The notes beneath the pieces were generated by a model that had not been told where the DNA came from, did no database searches, and was given only the letters and a program-made list of their open reading frames with translations. A stretch of 64,000 nt of DNA from DASTFY01 sp963829955 (GTDB taxonomy: Bacteria; Actinomycetota; Acidimicrobiia; Acidimicrobiales; Ilumatobacteraceae), in NCBI GenBank assembly GCA_963829955.1, contig CAWHKS010000015.1, positions 206,047 to 270,046 of the forward strand. The letters are read 5' to 3'. Numbering within the stretch: position 1 is the first letter of the stretch; each line of letters begins with the position of its first letter. The position numbers and the translations under genes were made by a program. Below are positions 43,280-50,963 of this stretch, one piece after another.

Positions 43280-44035
43280 GTGCGGCCGACGCTCGCCGTG
43301 ACCCAGAACGCCCCGGCGCGCACCTTCCCTACCCTCCTGTACCTCGGCCTCGTGGCCGGCGTCGTGATCCAGAACACCATGGCCAAGGCGGCCGGGCTGC
43401 CCAGCGGTCGGGTGTGGTTCGCCACCCTCGTCCTCATCCCGGTCGCTCTCCTTGGGGGCCGCCTGCTGCACGTCGCCAACCACTGGGCCGACTATCGGGA
43501 CGATCGGCGGCGCATCCTGGACCGGGCCACGGGTGGCATGGCGCTGTACGGCGGGCTCATCATCCTGCTCCCGGCGTCCGTGGCCGTACTGGCCGCTCTG
43601 GCCGTCCCTTTCTGGTCCTTCTGGGACCTGGCCGTGTTCCCGATCTTCATCACGATGGCGGCCGGGCGCTTCGGCTGCCTGGTCACCGGGTGTTGCGGCG
43701 GCCGGATCACGAGCGGCCGGTTCGGTCTGTGGCTGCGCGATGCCGAGGGTCACCGGGCGCACCGGGTGCCGGCACAACTCCTGGAGGCCGGCCTGGCGGC
43801 CGGCCTGTTGCTGCTCGCCTTCGCCGTCCGGAGCTCGCTGTCGCGTCCCGGCGAGCTGTTCCTTACCGTCGCCGTGCTGTTCGGCACCGGACGCCTGGGG
43901 TTGCTGCCGTTGCGAGCTGACCGGTCCCACGCGGCCGTGACGCTGCCTCATCTCGATCGCGTTGGTCGCCGGGGGGCTCGGCGGCCTCTTGTGGCTCAGG
44001 CTCTGAAGCTCGAGAGTGGCCCTGAGGGGCTCTGA
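43280..44035 (+). CDS. Lgt-like prolipoprotein diacylglyceryl transferase family protein
   Basis: The 251-residue membrane protein has the Lgt signatures GGMALYGGLIILLPAS and ITMAAGRFGCLVTGCCGG, which hold the Gly-rich loop and the catalytic-region Arg of Lgt. The family adds diacylglycerol to the lipobox Cys of prolipoproteins. It is short compared with Lgt (~280-300) and has one GTG start a base after LspA. The annotated C-terminus is polar and Arg-rich. A neighbouring frame over 43953-44006 instead encodes SIALVAGGLGGLLWLRL and a stop, which looks like the missing last membrane helix. A 1-nt indel near 43950 is likely. Confidence 0.78.
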   Translation: MRPTLAVTQNAPARTFPTLLYLGLVAGVVIQNTMAKAAGLPSGRVWFATLVLIPVALLGGRLLHVANHWADYRDDRRRILDRATGGMALYGGLIILLPASVAVLAALAVPFWSFWDLAVFPIFITMAAGRFGCLVTGCCGGRITSGRFGLWLRDAEGHRAHRVPAQLLEAGLAAGLLLLAFAVRSSLSRPGELFLTVAVLFGTGRLGLLPLRADRSHAAVTLPHLDRVGRRGARRPLVAQALKLESGPEGL

Positions 44036-44050
44036 AGGGGAGGGGAACCG

Positions 44051-44638
44051 ATGTCCATCGACTGGTACGTGCTGCTGACCCCGATCGTGCTCGTGGTCGT
44101 GGCCCTGCCGCTGCTGTTCGTCGGCTGCACCAGGTTCACGTCCGACCCGGGAGCTCCGCCGAAGGACGATCCGCATCCGCCCCTGCGAACATCGCCGGGG
44201 CCGTCACCCCCGCTGGTGCCAATCCGCGTGACCACGTTCCGCCTGGAGATGGATCGTGACATCGCGGAGGTCGCGGCCACCCGGCGCCCGGTGAAGATCG
44301 ACGTGGTCTTCCGGCTGAAGTCCTCGACAGGCGCCGTCGCGCAGGTGGAGCTGCCCCAACCCCATCGGCAGATCACGACGACGAAGACGCCGCCACCCAA
44401 CCCACCGCTGATCGATCCGGTCACCGATCCCGGCGTGTGGTTCTCCATCGTGGAGGGAGACCTCGGGGTTCGCGATCGGGCGAGTTGCGTGTGCAACGTC
44501 ACGTTGCCCGATGAGAGCACCGAGACCGTCGGTGGCTCCAACAAGGAAACCGCCATCATCACCGGCAGCACCTACGAGTTCCGCATCCAACGGCGCGCCA
44601 ACACCAACAGGTTCGACGTGTACCTCAACGGAGCGTGA
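44051..44638 (+). CDS. Membrane-anchored, lipoprotein-like hypothetical protein
   Basis: The 195-residue protein begins SIDWYVLLTPIVLVVVALPLL and then FVGCTRF. This is a hydrophobic helix with a Cys at the end that resembles a lipobox, although Phe replaces the usual Leu. A Pro-rich linker follows, then a ~130-residue beta-rich domain with VPIRVTTFRLEMDRDIAEV and TITGSTYEFRIQRRANTN. No family is recognised. It sits 15 bases after the Lgt-like gene and 6 bases before the 848-residue ORF, so all four are probably one operon. It is a candidate substrate of the LspA/Lgt-like pair. Confidence 0.65.
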   Translation: MSIDWYVLLTPIVLVVVALPLLFVGCTRFTSDPGAPPKDDPHPPLRTSPGPSPPLVPIRVTTFRLEMDRDIAEVAATRRPVKIDVVFRLKSSTGAVAQVELPQPHRQITTTKTPPPNPPLIDPVTDPGVWFSIVEGDLGVRDRASCVCNVTLPDESTETVGGSNKETAIITGSTYEFRIQRRANTNRFDVYLNGA

Positions 44639-44644
44639 GCGATC

Positions 44645-47191
44645 ATGTCCAACCCGCTGACCGGTGACCACGACGCCGTCCTCCAAGTGAGCGTCGGCAC
44701 GCTCAACCGCTTGATGGCGAGCATGCACCAGAACGAGGTGACTCCGGATCCGGTGTTGCCGTGCCTGCCCCACAGCGCGTTCGTCCGCATCGGAGACGAC
44801 CCGGCCAAGCGGATCGACGGCGTGCAGGGGCTGGCGCGGGTCCAGTTCGGCGTGCCCAAGCTCAACCTGATCCACCTGGCCCGGGATCGGGTTGATCTAC
44901 AAGTGGTGCTGCGGGCGCAGGTGACCACCAGCTCGGGCTCAGCCCCGTTCCCCGAGTTCGTCCATGGCACGCTGCGGGTCCGCTACGTGGTGCGCGAGCT
45001 CGGTCGGGTCGGCACGCCGCAAAGGGTCAGCCTGGTGGCTGGTACGGGCGGCTACCACCCTCCGCGCTACCACTTCACGGTGGATCCGGGTTCGGTCTCG
45101 TTCACCTCGTTCGCCGAAACGGCGCATGACACCGCCATCACTCGTCAGGCCGTGGCGCTGCTGAGCACGGTGTTCCGGATGCCCGGCGGGCATCCGATGC
45201 TGCCGCTGCTGATGGACCGGAAGCTGATCACCCTCAGCGCCGGTGGAGTGCAGGTTGTCGCCGTCGGTCTCGATCTCGGCCCAGGCGATCCGACGACCGA
45301 GCAGCCCCGCCAGATCGAGCGGATCTTCACCGCCGGACGGGATGTCGCCGTTGCCGCCAACGTCGAGTTCGTGAAGAGCCTCGTCCAACCGCACCTCGAC
45401 GCGCTCCAGACCTCGACCACCACGGTCACTGTGGACTTCCTGTTCGGGACCGTCTCGTACGTGGTGGACGTTACGTCGACGGCGCTCTCGTGGGGCCTCG
45501 ACACGTTCACGGCCAGCGGCGTGAGCTCGCCCTGTGGTGCGCTGGACCTGACCATCGAGGGGGAGGTGCGCTCCTCCATCCTCAATATCCCCTTCACGAT
45601 CAGGGACCGGTTCCTCATCGCGTTCAACCCGGTGAACCACGTGATGGGGGTCGTGCCGAAGGGCAACCCGCAGGTGCAGGCGAACCTGGGAGGCATCGGC
45701 CCGGCGGAATCGGCGGTGCAGAACGAGATCACCAAGCAGTACAAGCGCTACCGGGAGCAGGCGCTCGTGGCGGCGTTCCCTCACATCTACGCGATCGCGT
45801 CCCTCAACACGATTGTGGAGACCCAGTTGAAGGTCACCGACGACCAGGCGACCGTCGTGATGGACAGCGCGGAGTTCAGCATGGACGGCATCGTGGTGCG
45901 AGGGAGCGTGTCGCTCAGCCCGCGCGCTCCGGGGTCGGTGCAGATCGCGCCACTCAACGACCTCAGCGGCTACACCGCGTTCCACAGCTGGCTGCCGGGC
46001 GGACGCATCGACTCCTTCGAGTGGCGCTGGCTCATCCCGCACACGGAGCCCGACGTGGGCCTGGCCCGCCAGGTGCATGATCGCTTCGCCTTCCGGGCCG
46101 CCGAGGGCATGCCGGGGCTCCCCCTGGCGTCCGGGCTCGCCCCGGAGGGTGGATCGGTCTGCCTCATCATCGAGGGCCAGGTCATCGATCCGGTGACCGG
46201 GGCCGAGGTGCGGGCCGCCGCCCGGAACTGCTACACCGCGCCGGATCCTCCCCTCATCGTCCACTTCCCCTTCCCGCTCGTCAGCACCGCCGACCCCGCA
46301 ATGGCACCGCCCCTCCCGCTGTGGGTGCGGATCGGCTCGGATCCTGAGCTTGGCATCAGCGAGGCCGGGCGGGCGGGTCGTGGGCGCCCGCCGTGCAACA
46401 CGCTCCTCTACCTGGTGAGCGCTCCCAACCGCGCCCGGAGCCGCGATGCCATCATCGACGCCGTCGATCAGGCCGGCCGGGACGAGGCTGGGCTCCAGAT
46501 GCTCGTCATCGTGCCCGAAGGTGTCCTGGATCAGGACGGCCAGCAGGAGGTCCGCCGTCGGAGACCCGAACGCGACGTGGCGCTCAGCCTCGTCGAGGAC
46601 ATCGGCGGGGTGTGGGCGACGACGTTCGCCGGTGCGACAGACAGCAAGGAAGCACTCCGGCTCATCACCGCCGATGGTCGCGTGGCCTGGTCGCACGACG
46701 GTGCCGTCGATGTCACGACCCTGGTCGCCGCCCTCCGTGAGCACCTGATCCCTGCGGATGCGCCGGACCTCACGCCACCACTGCCCGGCCCGCCCATCGG
46801 ACGGGCCATGCCAAGCTCTGCGTCGCGCCGGACTGACGGCGGTGCCGCCATGGTCGGGCTGGACCAGTCGATGATGCTGTGCTTCGCGCTCGGGTGGGCG
46901 GAGTCGTCGAAGGCGGAACTGCGCCGCCTGAACGCTCTGGCCGTTGCCGAGGATCGGCTGATCGTGGTGGTGCTGACGGATGCCGGCAGCGCGGAAGCCG
47001 CTGAGGTGCAGCGGTCGGTGCCGCAGGTCCTCGTCCTCCCGGACCCGGACCGCGCGATCACCGATCAGCACGACATCTGGCTCTGGCCTACCACGCTCAC
47101 CCTCGACGCGAACAGCGTGATCAGCGCCGTCAGCGTCGGCATCCACCCCTACGACGACGTGGTGGCCATCGCCGGCGCGGCCACCGACTAG
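44645..47191 (+). CDS. Large protein of unknown function; possible TULIP-like N-terminus and thioredoxin-like C-terminus
   Basis: The 848-residue product has no signal peptide and no membrane helix. The N-terminal ~500 residues are beta-rich, with AVLQVSVGTLNRLMASMH, RDRVDLQVVLRAQV and TQLKVTDDQATVVM. Alternating hydrophobic strands with amphipathic helices suggest a lipid-binding barrel of the TULIP type, which is weak evidence. The C-terminal ~250 residues hold two repeats with a thioredoxin-like outline: TLLYLVSAPNRARSRD ... LITADGRVAWSHDG, and VLPDPDRAITDQHDIWLW ... PTTLTLDANSVISAV. Neither has a C-x-x-C. It ends the operon that begins with the LspA-like gene. Its role is unknown. Confidence 0.7.
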   Translation: MSNPLTGDHDAVLQVSVGTLNRLMASMHQNEVTPDPVLPCLPHSAFVRIGDDPAKRIDGVQGLARVQFGVPKLNLIHLARDRVDLQVVLRAQVTTSSGSAPFPEFVHGTLRVRYVVRELGRVGTPQRVSLVAGTGGYHPPRYHFTVDPGSVSFTSFAETAHDTAITRQAVALLSTVFRMPGGHPMLPLLMDRKLITLSAGGVQVVAVGLDLGPGDPTTEQPRQIERIFTAGRDVAVAANVEFVKSLVQPHLDALQTSTTTVTVDFLFGTVSYVVDVTSTALSWGLDTFTASGVSSPCGALDLTIEGEVRSSILNIPFTIRDRFLIAFNPVNHVMGVVPKGNPQVQANLGGIGPAESAVQNEITKQYKRYREQALVAAFPHIYAIASLNTIVETQLKVTDDQATVVMDSAEFSMDGIVVRGSVSLSPRAPGSVQIAPLNDLSGYTAFHSWLPGGRIDSFEWRWLIPHTEPDVGLARQVHDRFAFRAAEGMPGLPLASGLAPEGGSVCLIIEGQVIDPVTGAEVRAAARNCYTAPDPPLIVHFPFPLVSTADPAMAPPLPLWVRIGSDPELGISEAGRAGRGRPPCNTLLYLVSAPNRARSRDAIIDAVDQAGRDEAGLQMLVIVPEGVLDQDGQQEVRRRRPERDVALSLVEDIGGVWATTFAGATDSKEALRLITADGRVAWSHDGAVDVTTLVAALREHLIPADAPDLTPPLPGPPIGRAMPSSASRRTDGGAAMVGLDQSMMLCFALGWAESSKAELRRLNALAVAEDRLIVVVLTDAGSAEAAEVQRSVPQVLVLPDPDRAITDQHDIWLWPTTLTLDANSVISAVSVGIHPYDDVVAIAGAATD

Positions 47192-47230
47192 ACGGACCAA
47201 GCCGGCCTCCACGTTGCCCAGGGGTGGCGC

Positions 47231-47885
47231 CTAGGGTGCGGGCGAATCACTAGGGGCGTTCAGCGCGTTCCTCAGGCGGGCGACGAACTCGCCGGTTGGC
47301 ATGCGGCCGGCGGTCACGTCTTCGTAGTGGATGTTGCCGAGCCGGAAGAACGCGTCGCCCCGCAGGAGCACTGGAAGTATCGGTTCGTACTTGTTCTGTG
47401 CGCGATCGAGCTCGCGCTCGACCCACTCCGATTCCTCGGCCGCCGGCGTCATGACGACGATGAACGCCGCGGCATCCGTCGACTGCGTCGCGCACCACCC
47501 GCGCCCAGCGCGTTCCGTAGTCGATTCCCGACTTGTCGATCCAAGGTGTGAGACCGGCCGCCTCGAGGTGACTGACCAGACGGTCGACGTACTTCTGGTC
47601 TTCGCGCCTGTACGAAATGAAGACGTAACCCGTCCGTGGCGAGCGAGCAGCGGTCGTCGACACCGAGTCAGCCCTCGTCGGGACAGACTTCTCGCGTGAG
47701 GGCCGTGGCTGGTCATCAGTCGCGGCGGCGTGGGCCTGAGTCTCGGGCTGCGGGCGATTCCGAAAGGGTCGAGGTCGACACCCAGGTCGTCGGCGCTGGG
47801 GTAGCGCGCCGCGGGTTCTTCTCCAACAGCTGGCGACAATGGCCTCGTAGGCGGCCGGGACGTCGGCGCGGGCTGCCGCGACGCC
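47231..47885 (-). pseudogene. Remnant of a serine/threonine kinase C-lobe joined to a TIR domain, frameshifted
   Basis: Two minus-strand frames encode a TIR domain: GYVFISYRREDQKYVDRLV with TPWIDKSGIDYGTRWARVV in one frame, and AAFIVVMTPAAEESEWVERE with the likely catalytic Glu in the other. The join is near 47487 with one base out. Upstream, over 47770-47885, two frames give VPAAYEAIVA and AARYPSADDLGVDLD, the end of a eukaryotic-like Ser/Thr kinase. These fragments are interrupted at about 47885 by sequence of an integrase on the other strand. The TIR part may have belonged to a kinase-TIR fusion. With two disrupted joins and an interrupted 5' end, this is likely a true relic. Confidence 0.65.
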
Positions 47886-48112
47886 GGATACGTGTTCGCT
47901 CGTCCCGACGACGAGCCTTGGAGACCGGACAGCATTTCGCAGGCGTTCCTTCGCCAGATCGCGACCTTGCCTGTCCCGCGGATCACTCTCCGTCAACACC
48001 GTGTCGAACCGGCTCGGTCACGCGATCCGCCGGGTTCACGCTGACGACCTACGGACACTCGCTCCCGGGTCGCCAGGCGGAGGCCGTGCGCCGGGTTGCG
48101 GAGTTGGTCCGT
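47886..48112 (+). pseudogene. Tyrosine recombinase C-terminal relic 1, internally deleted
   Basis: In pieces, the plus strand encodes YVFARPDDEPWRPDSISQAF, SVNTVSNRLGHA and FTLTTYGHSLPGRQAEAVRR. These are the beta-region, the RLGH box and the catalytic-Tyr segment of a phage-type integrase. The HxLRH block that should lie between the first two is missing; the sequence passes straight from PRIT to LSVNTV. Frames change twice. It cannot be functional. It abuts the kinase remnant at about 47885. Confidence 0.6.
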
Positions 48113-48123
48113 AACAGGCCGAG

Positions 48124-48507
48124 TCAATATCGGAGTAGCAGGCGAGGCGCAGCAGCGGATAAGGCGGGCGCGCCCAGGTACGACCGGCACTGCCTCTGAA
48201 ACTCATTGACCGCATCCGAAAGCGCGTTTCGGCGCTGGTGTCACTCGTCGACGCTCCACACGCGCTCCCCCGCGGCCGCGGTCAGAGCGACCAACTCGCG
48301 ATCGACAGCGCGGGCAGCGCCTACGACTGGTTCCGTGTCGAGAAGGAGGGCCTCCGAGAGCAACGAGTTGAACTTGCCGGCAAGGCGCCCACGCAGCTCA
48401 AGCAGGATCGGACCCTTGTCTGTCTCGGCCGTGTACGCGAGCGAACCGAGTCGTACCTGCTCGCCACCTCGACCGACGTGAACACGGTCTCCGACCGCCT
48501 CGGCCAC
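48124..48507 (-). pseudogene. Minus-strand remnant of an uncharacterised protein, one internal stop
   Basis: The frame reads AETDKGPILLELRGRLAGKF and VVGAARAVDRELVALTAAA, then DE-stop at 48241-48243, and goes on with RNALSDAVNEFQRQCRSYLG to a stop at 48124. The TGA could have been TGG. The hydrophobic and charge pattern is protein-like, but no family is recognised. The 5' end overlaps integrase relic 2, so only part of the frame can be real. Confidence 0.35.
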
Positions 48508-48528
48508 GCCACGGCCGAGACCGCCACT
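48452..48528 (+). pseudogene. Tyrosine recombinase relic 2, RLGH box only
   Basis: The plus strand reads SYLLATSTDVNTVSDRLGHATAETAT, which fits the LLAxGxDVxTVSxRLGHAxxxTT box of tyrosine integrases. It stops being recognisable at about 48523-48528, exactly where the IS3-type orfB sequence begins on the other strand. It is a second, independent relic, about 450 bases from relic 1. Confidence 0.5.
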
Positions 48529-48622
48529 TGTAGAACGCCTGGGGCGAGAAGTCGAGCACCCCGCAGGTCAACCGCACCGGGAAACCCTCAGCGGCCAGAT
48601 CTCGGACCAGCGGGAACATCAT
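48524..48622 (-). pseudogene. IS3-family orfB fragment (5' end only)
   Basis: The minus-strand frame reads MMFPLVRDLAAEGFPVRLTC and then LDFSPQAFYKW, the start of the IS3-type transposase OrfB. The reading stops resembling OrfB at about 48524, where it abuts integrase relic 2. The DDE catalytic part is absent, so the copy is inactive. It overlaps the orfA stop as usual for IS3 elements. Confidence 0.75.
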
Positions 48623-48912
48623 TTTGGGAGCGAGTCCTTGGCGAAGTAGGCGGCGGCCCGACGGAGGATCTCGTTCTCCATCTCCAACCGGCGGTTCTCC
48701 CGGCGCAGCCGCACGACCTCTTGCTGCTCAGCCGTGGTCAGACCGTCCTTGATGCCAGCGTCGACGTCGGCCTGCCTCATCCAGCGGCGCACCGACTCAG
48801 GTGAGATGTCGAAGTCGGCCGCGACCTCAGTGATCGTCAGGTCACCGCGGCGAGCGACAGTGACCACGTCACGCTTGAACTCAAGCGGGAACTTCTTGGG
48901 CACGGCTGCCAT
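48619..48912 (-). CDS. IS3-family transposase OrfA (helix-turn-helix)
   Basis: From the ATG at 48912 the 97-residue protein begins MAAVPKKFPLEFKRDVVTVA and continues VAADFDISPESVRRWMRQAD, the helix-turn-helix of OrfA. It ends with a leucine-zipper-like VVRLRRENRRLEMENEILRR. The ORF is complete, but its orfB partner is cut at 48524, so the element cannot transpose alone. The long frame continues to 49035, but those residues are antisense to other sequence. Confidence 0.85.
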   Translation of the reverse strand: MAAVPKKFPLEFKRDVVTVARRGDLTITEVAADFDISPESVRRWMRQADVDAGIKDGLTTAEQQEVVRLRRENRRLEMENEILRRAAAYFAKDSLPK

Positions 48913-48962
48913 CCTTCCGCGGGACCCACGTCCCACACATCGGATGTCAACCAAGCGTGCAG

Positions 48963-49690
48963 CAGACCCGATCTCGGGTTGGCTGGTTCGAGCCTTCCCC
49001 GACGACGCGGAGATGCGGGTGTCGCACGAGACCATCTACCTGTCGCTGTTCGTGCAATCTCGAGGCGCGCTGCGCCACGAGCTCACCGGCTACCTGCGCC
49101 GTCGCCACGCCACCCGCCGCCCCCAGGGCCACTCGGCAATAAACGGTCAGGGCCAGCTGCGCGACACCCTCAACATCCGTCAACGACCGGCCGAGGTCGA
49201 GGACCGGGCCGTGCCGGGACATTGGGAGGGTGACCTGCTCTTCGGCAAGGGGATGACGGCGATCGCCACCCTGGTCGAACGCCACAGCCGGTTCGTGCTG
49301 CTGATCGCCCTCCCCGAGGGCCACCGGGCCGAGCTGGTGACTGACGCCCTGGCCGCTCGGATCACCACGCTGCCGGTCCAGTTGCGCCGTTCGATCACCT
49401 GGGATCAGGGCAAGGAGATGGCCCAGCACGCCCGCTTCAGCGTCGACACCGGTGTCACCGTCTACTTCTGCGACCCTCGCAGCCCCTGGCAGCGCGGGTC
49501 GAACGAGAACACCAACGGACTGCTCCGCCAATACTTCCCCAAGCGCAGCGACCTACGGACCCACACCCAGGCCGACCTGGACGCCGTCGCCGCCGAGCTC
49601 AACGACCGCCCTCGACAAACACTCGGCTGGCGCTCACCATCAGAAGCACTCGACGACGCGTTGCGACGACCACCCGAGACCGCACCGGAT
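48963..49690 (+). pseudogene. IS30-family transposase, N-terminally truncated
   Basis: The plus-strand frame reads ISGWLVRAFPDDAEMRVSHE, then ETIYLSLFVQSRGALRHELT, GHWEGDLLFGKGMTAIATLV with the first catalytic Asp, SITWDQGKEMAQHARF with the second, and QRGSNENTNGLLRQYFPKRS with the Glu. The DDE core is present, but the N-terminal DNA-binding domain (about 150 residues) is missing, replaced by the IS3 boundary at about 48963. The homology ends near TLGWRSPSEALDDALR (about 49670). The frame runs on open to 49900. No inverted repeats are recognised. Confidence 0.82.
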
Positions 49691-49889
49691 CTGCGTGTCC
49701 CCGAACCGGCACCTCTGGGGCGAGTGCTTGATACGGCGAGCGCCTGCTTCGCGGCTGTCGGGGCACTGGGCCTAGGCGGCTGTGTTGATTGGCACACGAG
49801 TCGAATAGTGTGCGAATGGGCAACTCGGCTGCGTTCGCTAGGCGGACTGGTCGCTCTCGAGCTTCCTGCCCCGCAGATTGGACTGCTTG

Positions 49890-50630
49890 ATGGTGGATGA
49901 AACAACCACGACGAGAAACCAACTTGTCTCCTTCTTCCACGAGGCGCCGAAGCAGCGCACGAAGTCGAACCAACTCGGGATCGAACTCCTGCCGATGGAC
50001 CGTGCGAGCGAGTTCACGACGCAGGGGCCTACGGTCGCTGGGATCGTGTACGTAAGACACCCACTCCATCCACGCGATTTGATTGCCTTCGCGGACTACG
50101 ACGAACGACTCGCCCAAGACCGCTACGAGGAGGCGCTCAGGGTATTCACGAGTCTGGGCGCAGCGCGGATCGTTGCTACATCCCACCGCCAGAACACAAG
50201 ACGTATGGCGGGCAGATTCAAGATTCGGGGCCACGGTGTTGATGTCAGTCGCGTCAAGGACGCGGCGTGGAGTGTGGCCTTCGACCAGGAAGGTGACGGT
50301 GGTCCTCCCATCGACCCGCGACCGCTTCGTCTCCGGGATGTGCCGGGGCTGGAACAGGTATGCGAGGCCGTGCTTCACAACGCCGCCAAGAAGGGCAAGA
50401 TCCACATCACCAAGTCCGCGGCCTTGGGCGTTGACGGAGACCTTGCCATCAAGCTGAAGAAGGCTGGATTCAAACTCGGGGTCAGCGGCTCCAAGATGAT
50501 GGTCACTGAGTTCGTCATCGAGGCCGCCTTTGCACCAGAGGCTTCGAAGGACCTAGACGCATTGGTTGCGACAACTGAGTTCGAGCCGATGGCCGCCCGG
50601 CGTTCTCTCCTGGGACGCAAGCCTGCATAG
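49890..50630 (+). CDS. Uncharacterised accessory protein (ORFan)
   Basis: The 246-residue protein is read from the ATG at 49890; a TTG 12 bases upstream is the other option. It begins VDETTTTRNQLVSFFHEAPK and has TVAGIVYVRHPLHPRDLIAF, VSRVKDAAWSVAFDQEGDGG and LKLGVSGSKMMVTEFVIEA-like segments. It has no signal peptide, no membrane helix and no motif I can assign. Codon use looks less GC-rich than its neighbours. A 10-bp perfect hairpin follows the stop directly. Its place between an IS30 fragment and the tRNA-Arg suggests it is cargo of a mobile element. Confidence 0.6.
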   Translation: MVDETTTTRNQLVSFFHEAPKQRTKSNQLGIELLPMDRASEFTTQGPTVAGIVYVRHPLHPRDLIAFADYDERLAQDRYEEALRVFTSLGAARIVATSHRQNTRRMAGRFKIRGHGVDVSRVKDAAWSVAFDQEGDGGPPIDPRPLRLRDVPGLEQVCEAVLHNAAKKGKIHITKSAALGVDGDLAIKLKKAGFKLGVSGSKMMVTEFVIEAAFAPEASKDLDALVATTEFEPMAARRSLLGRKPA

Positions 50631-50633
50631 GGA

Positions 50634-50665
50634 GTTGCGGGGGCAGCGACCGGGACCCCCGCAAC
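50634..50665 (+). terminator. Perfect 10-bp hairpin after the ORFan stop
   Basis: GTTGCGGGGG (50634-50643) pairs with CCCCCGCAAC (50656-50665) across a 12-base loop, starting 4 bases after the stop codon. There is no T-run. In a high-GC genome this is a plausible intrinsic terminator. No gene is seen from here to the tRNA at 50847; that stretch holds only a 9-bp direct repeat (GCCAACCGT at 50781 and 50792). Confidence 0.5.
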
Positions 50666-50846
50666 CGGACAGTGATAGAACCGGACCAACCGGCGCCACC
50701 TATAGTCCGATTCGGGCGGAGCATCAGGTAGCGCATAGTGCCCGTTCTGGATCGGAGCTGCGGTGCGTGTGCGGGCAACTGCCAACCGTTTGCCAACCGT
50801 CGGAGCTCATCCACAGGCAGCGGATCGGAAGTCCCTGGTAGAACTG

Positions 50847-50920
50847 CGCCTCCGGCACGATTCGAACGTGCGACCGTCGGATTAGAAGTCCGCTGCTCTG
50901 TCCGGCTGAGCTACGGAGGC
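50847..50920 (-). tRNA. tRNA-Arg (anticodon TCT)
   Basis: On the minus strand the gene reads GCCTCCGTAGCTCAGCCGGA from 50920, with the acceptor arm GCCTCCG pairing CGGAGGC at the 3' end, a D-arm, the anticodon loop CTTCTAA (anticodon TCT, decoding AGA) and the T-arm motif GTTCGAATC. The 74-nt gene ends with a G discriminator and does not encode CCA. Its 3' end points to the accessory region at 47.2-50.6 kb, where integrase relics lie. That is the orientation expected if elements integrated at this tRNA. Confidence 0.93.
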
Positions 50921-50963
50921 GGTGGTGTCAGCCTAAGGCGGGCGGGCGAACGGCACGGCGCAC

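Noticed and set aside
47190..47240. A copy of the tRNA-Arg 3' end as an attachment site at the left edge of the accessory region
   Set aside because: Only six bases (GCGCCT) match, which is not more than chance.
50781..50800. GCCAACCGT direct repeat next to the tRNA, as an att core or iteron
   Set aside because: Two 9-bp copies only, no third unit and no link to the tRNA 3' end.
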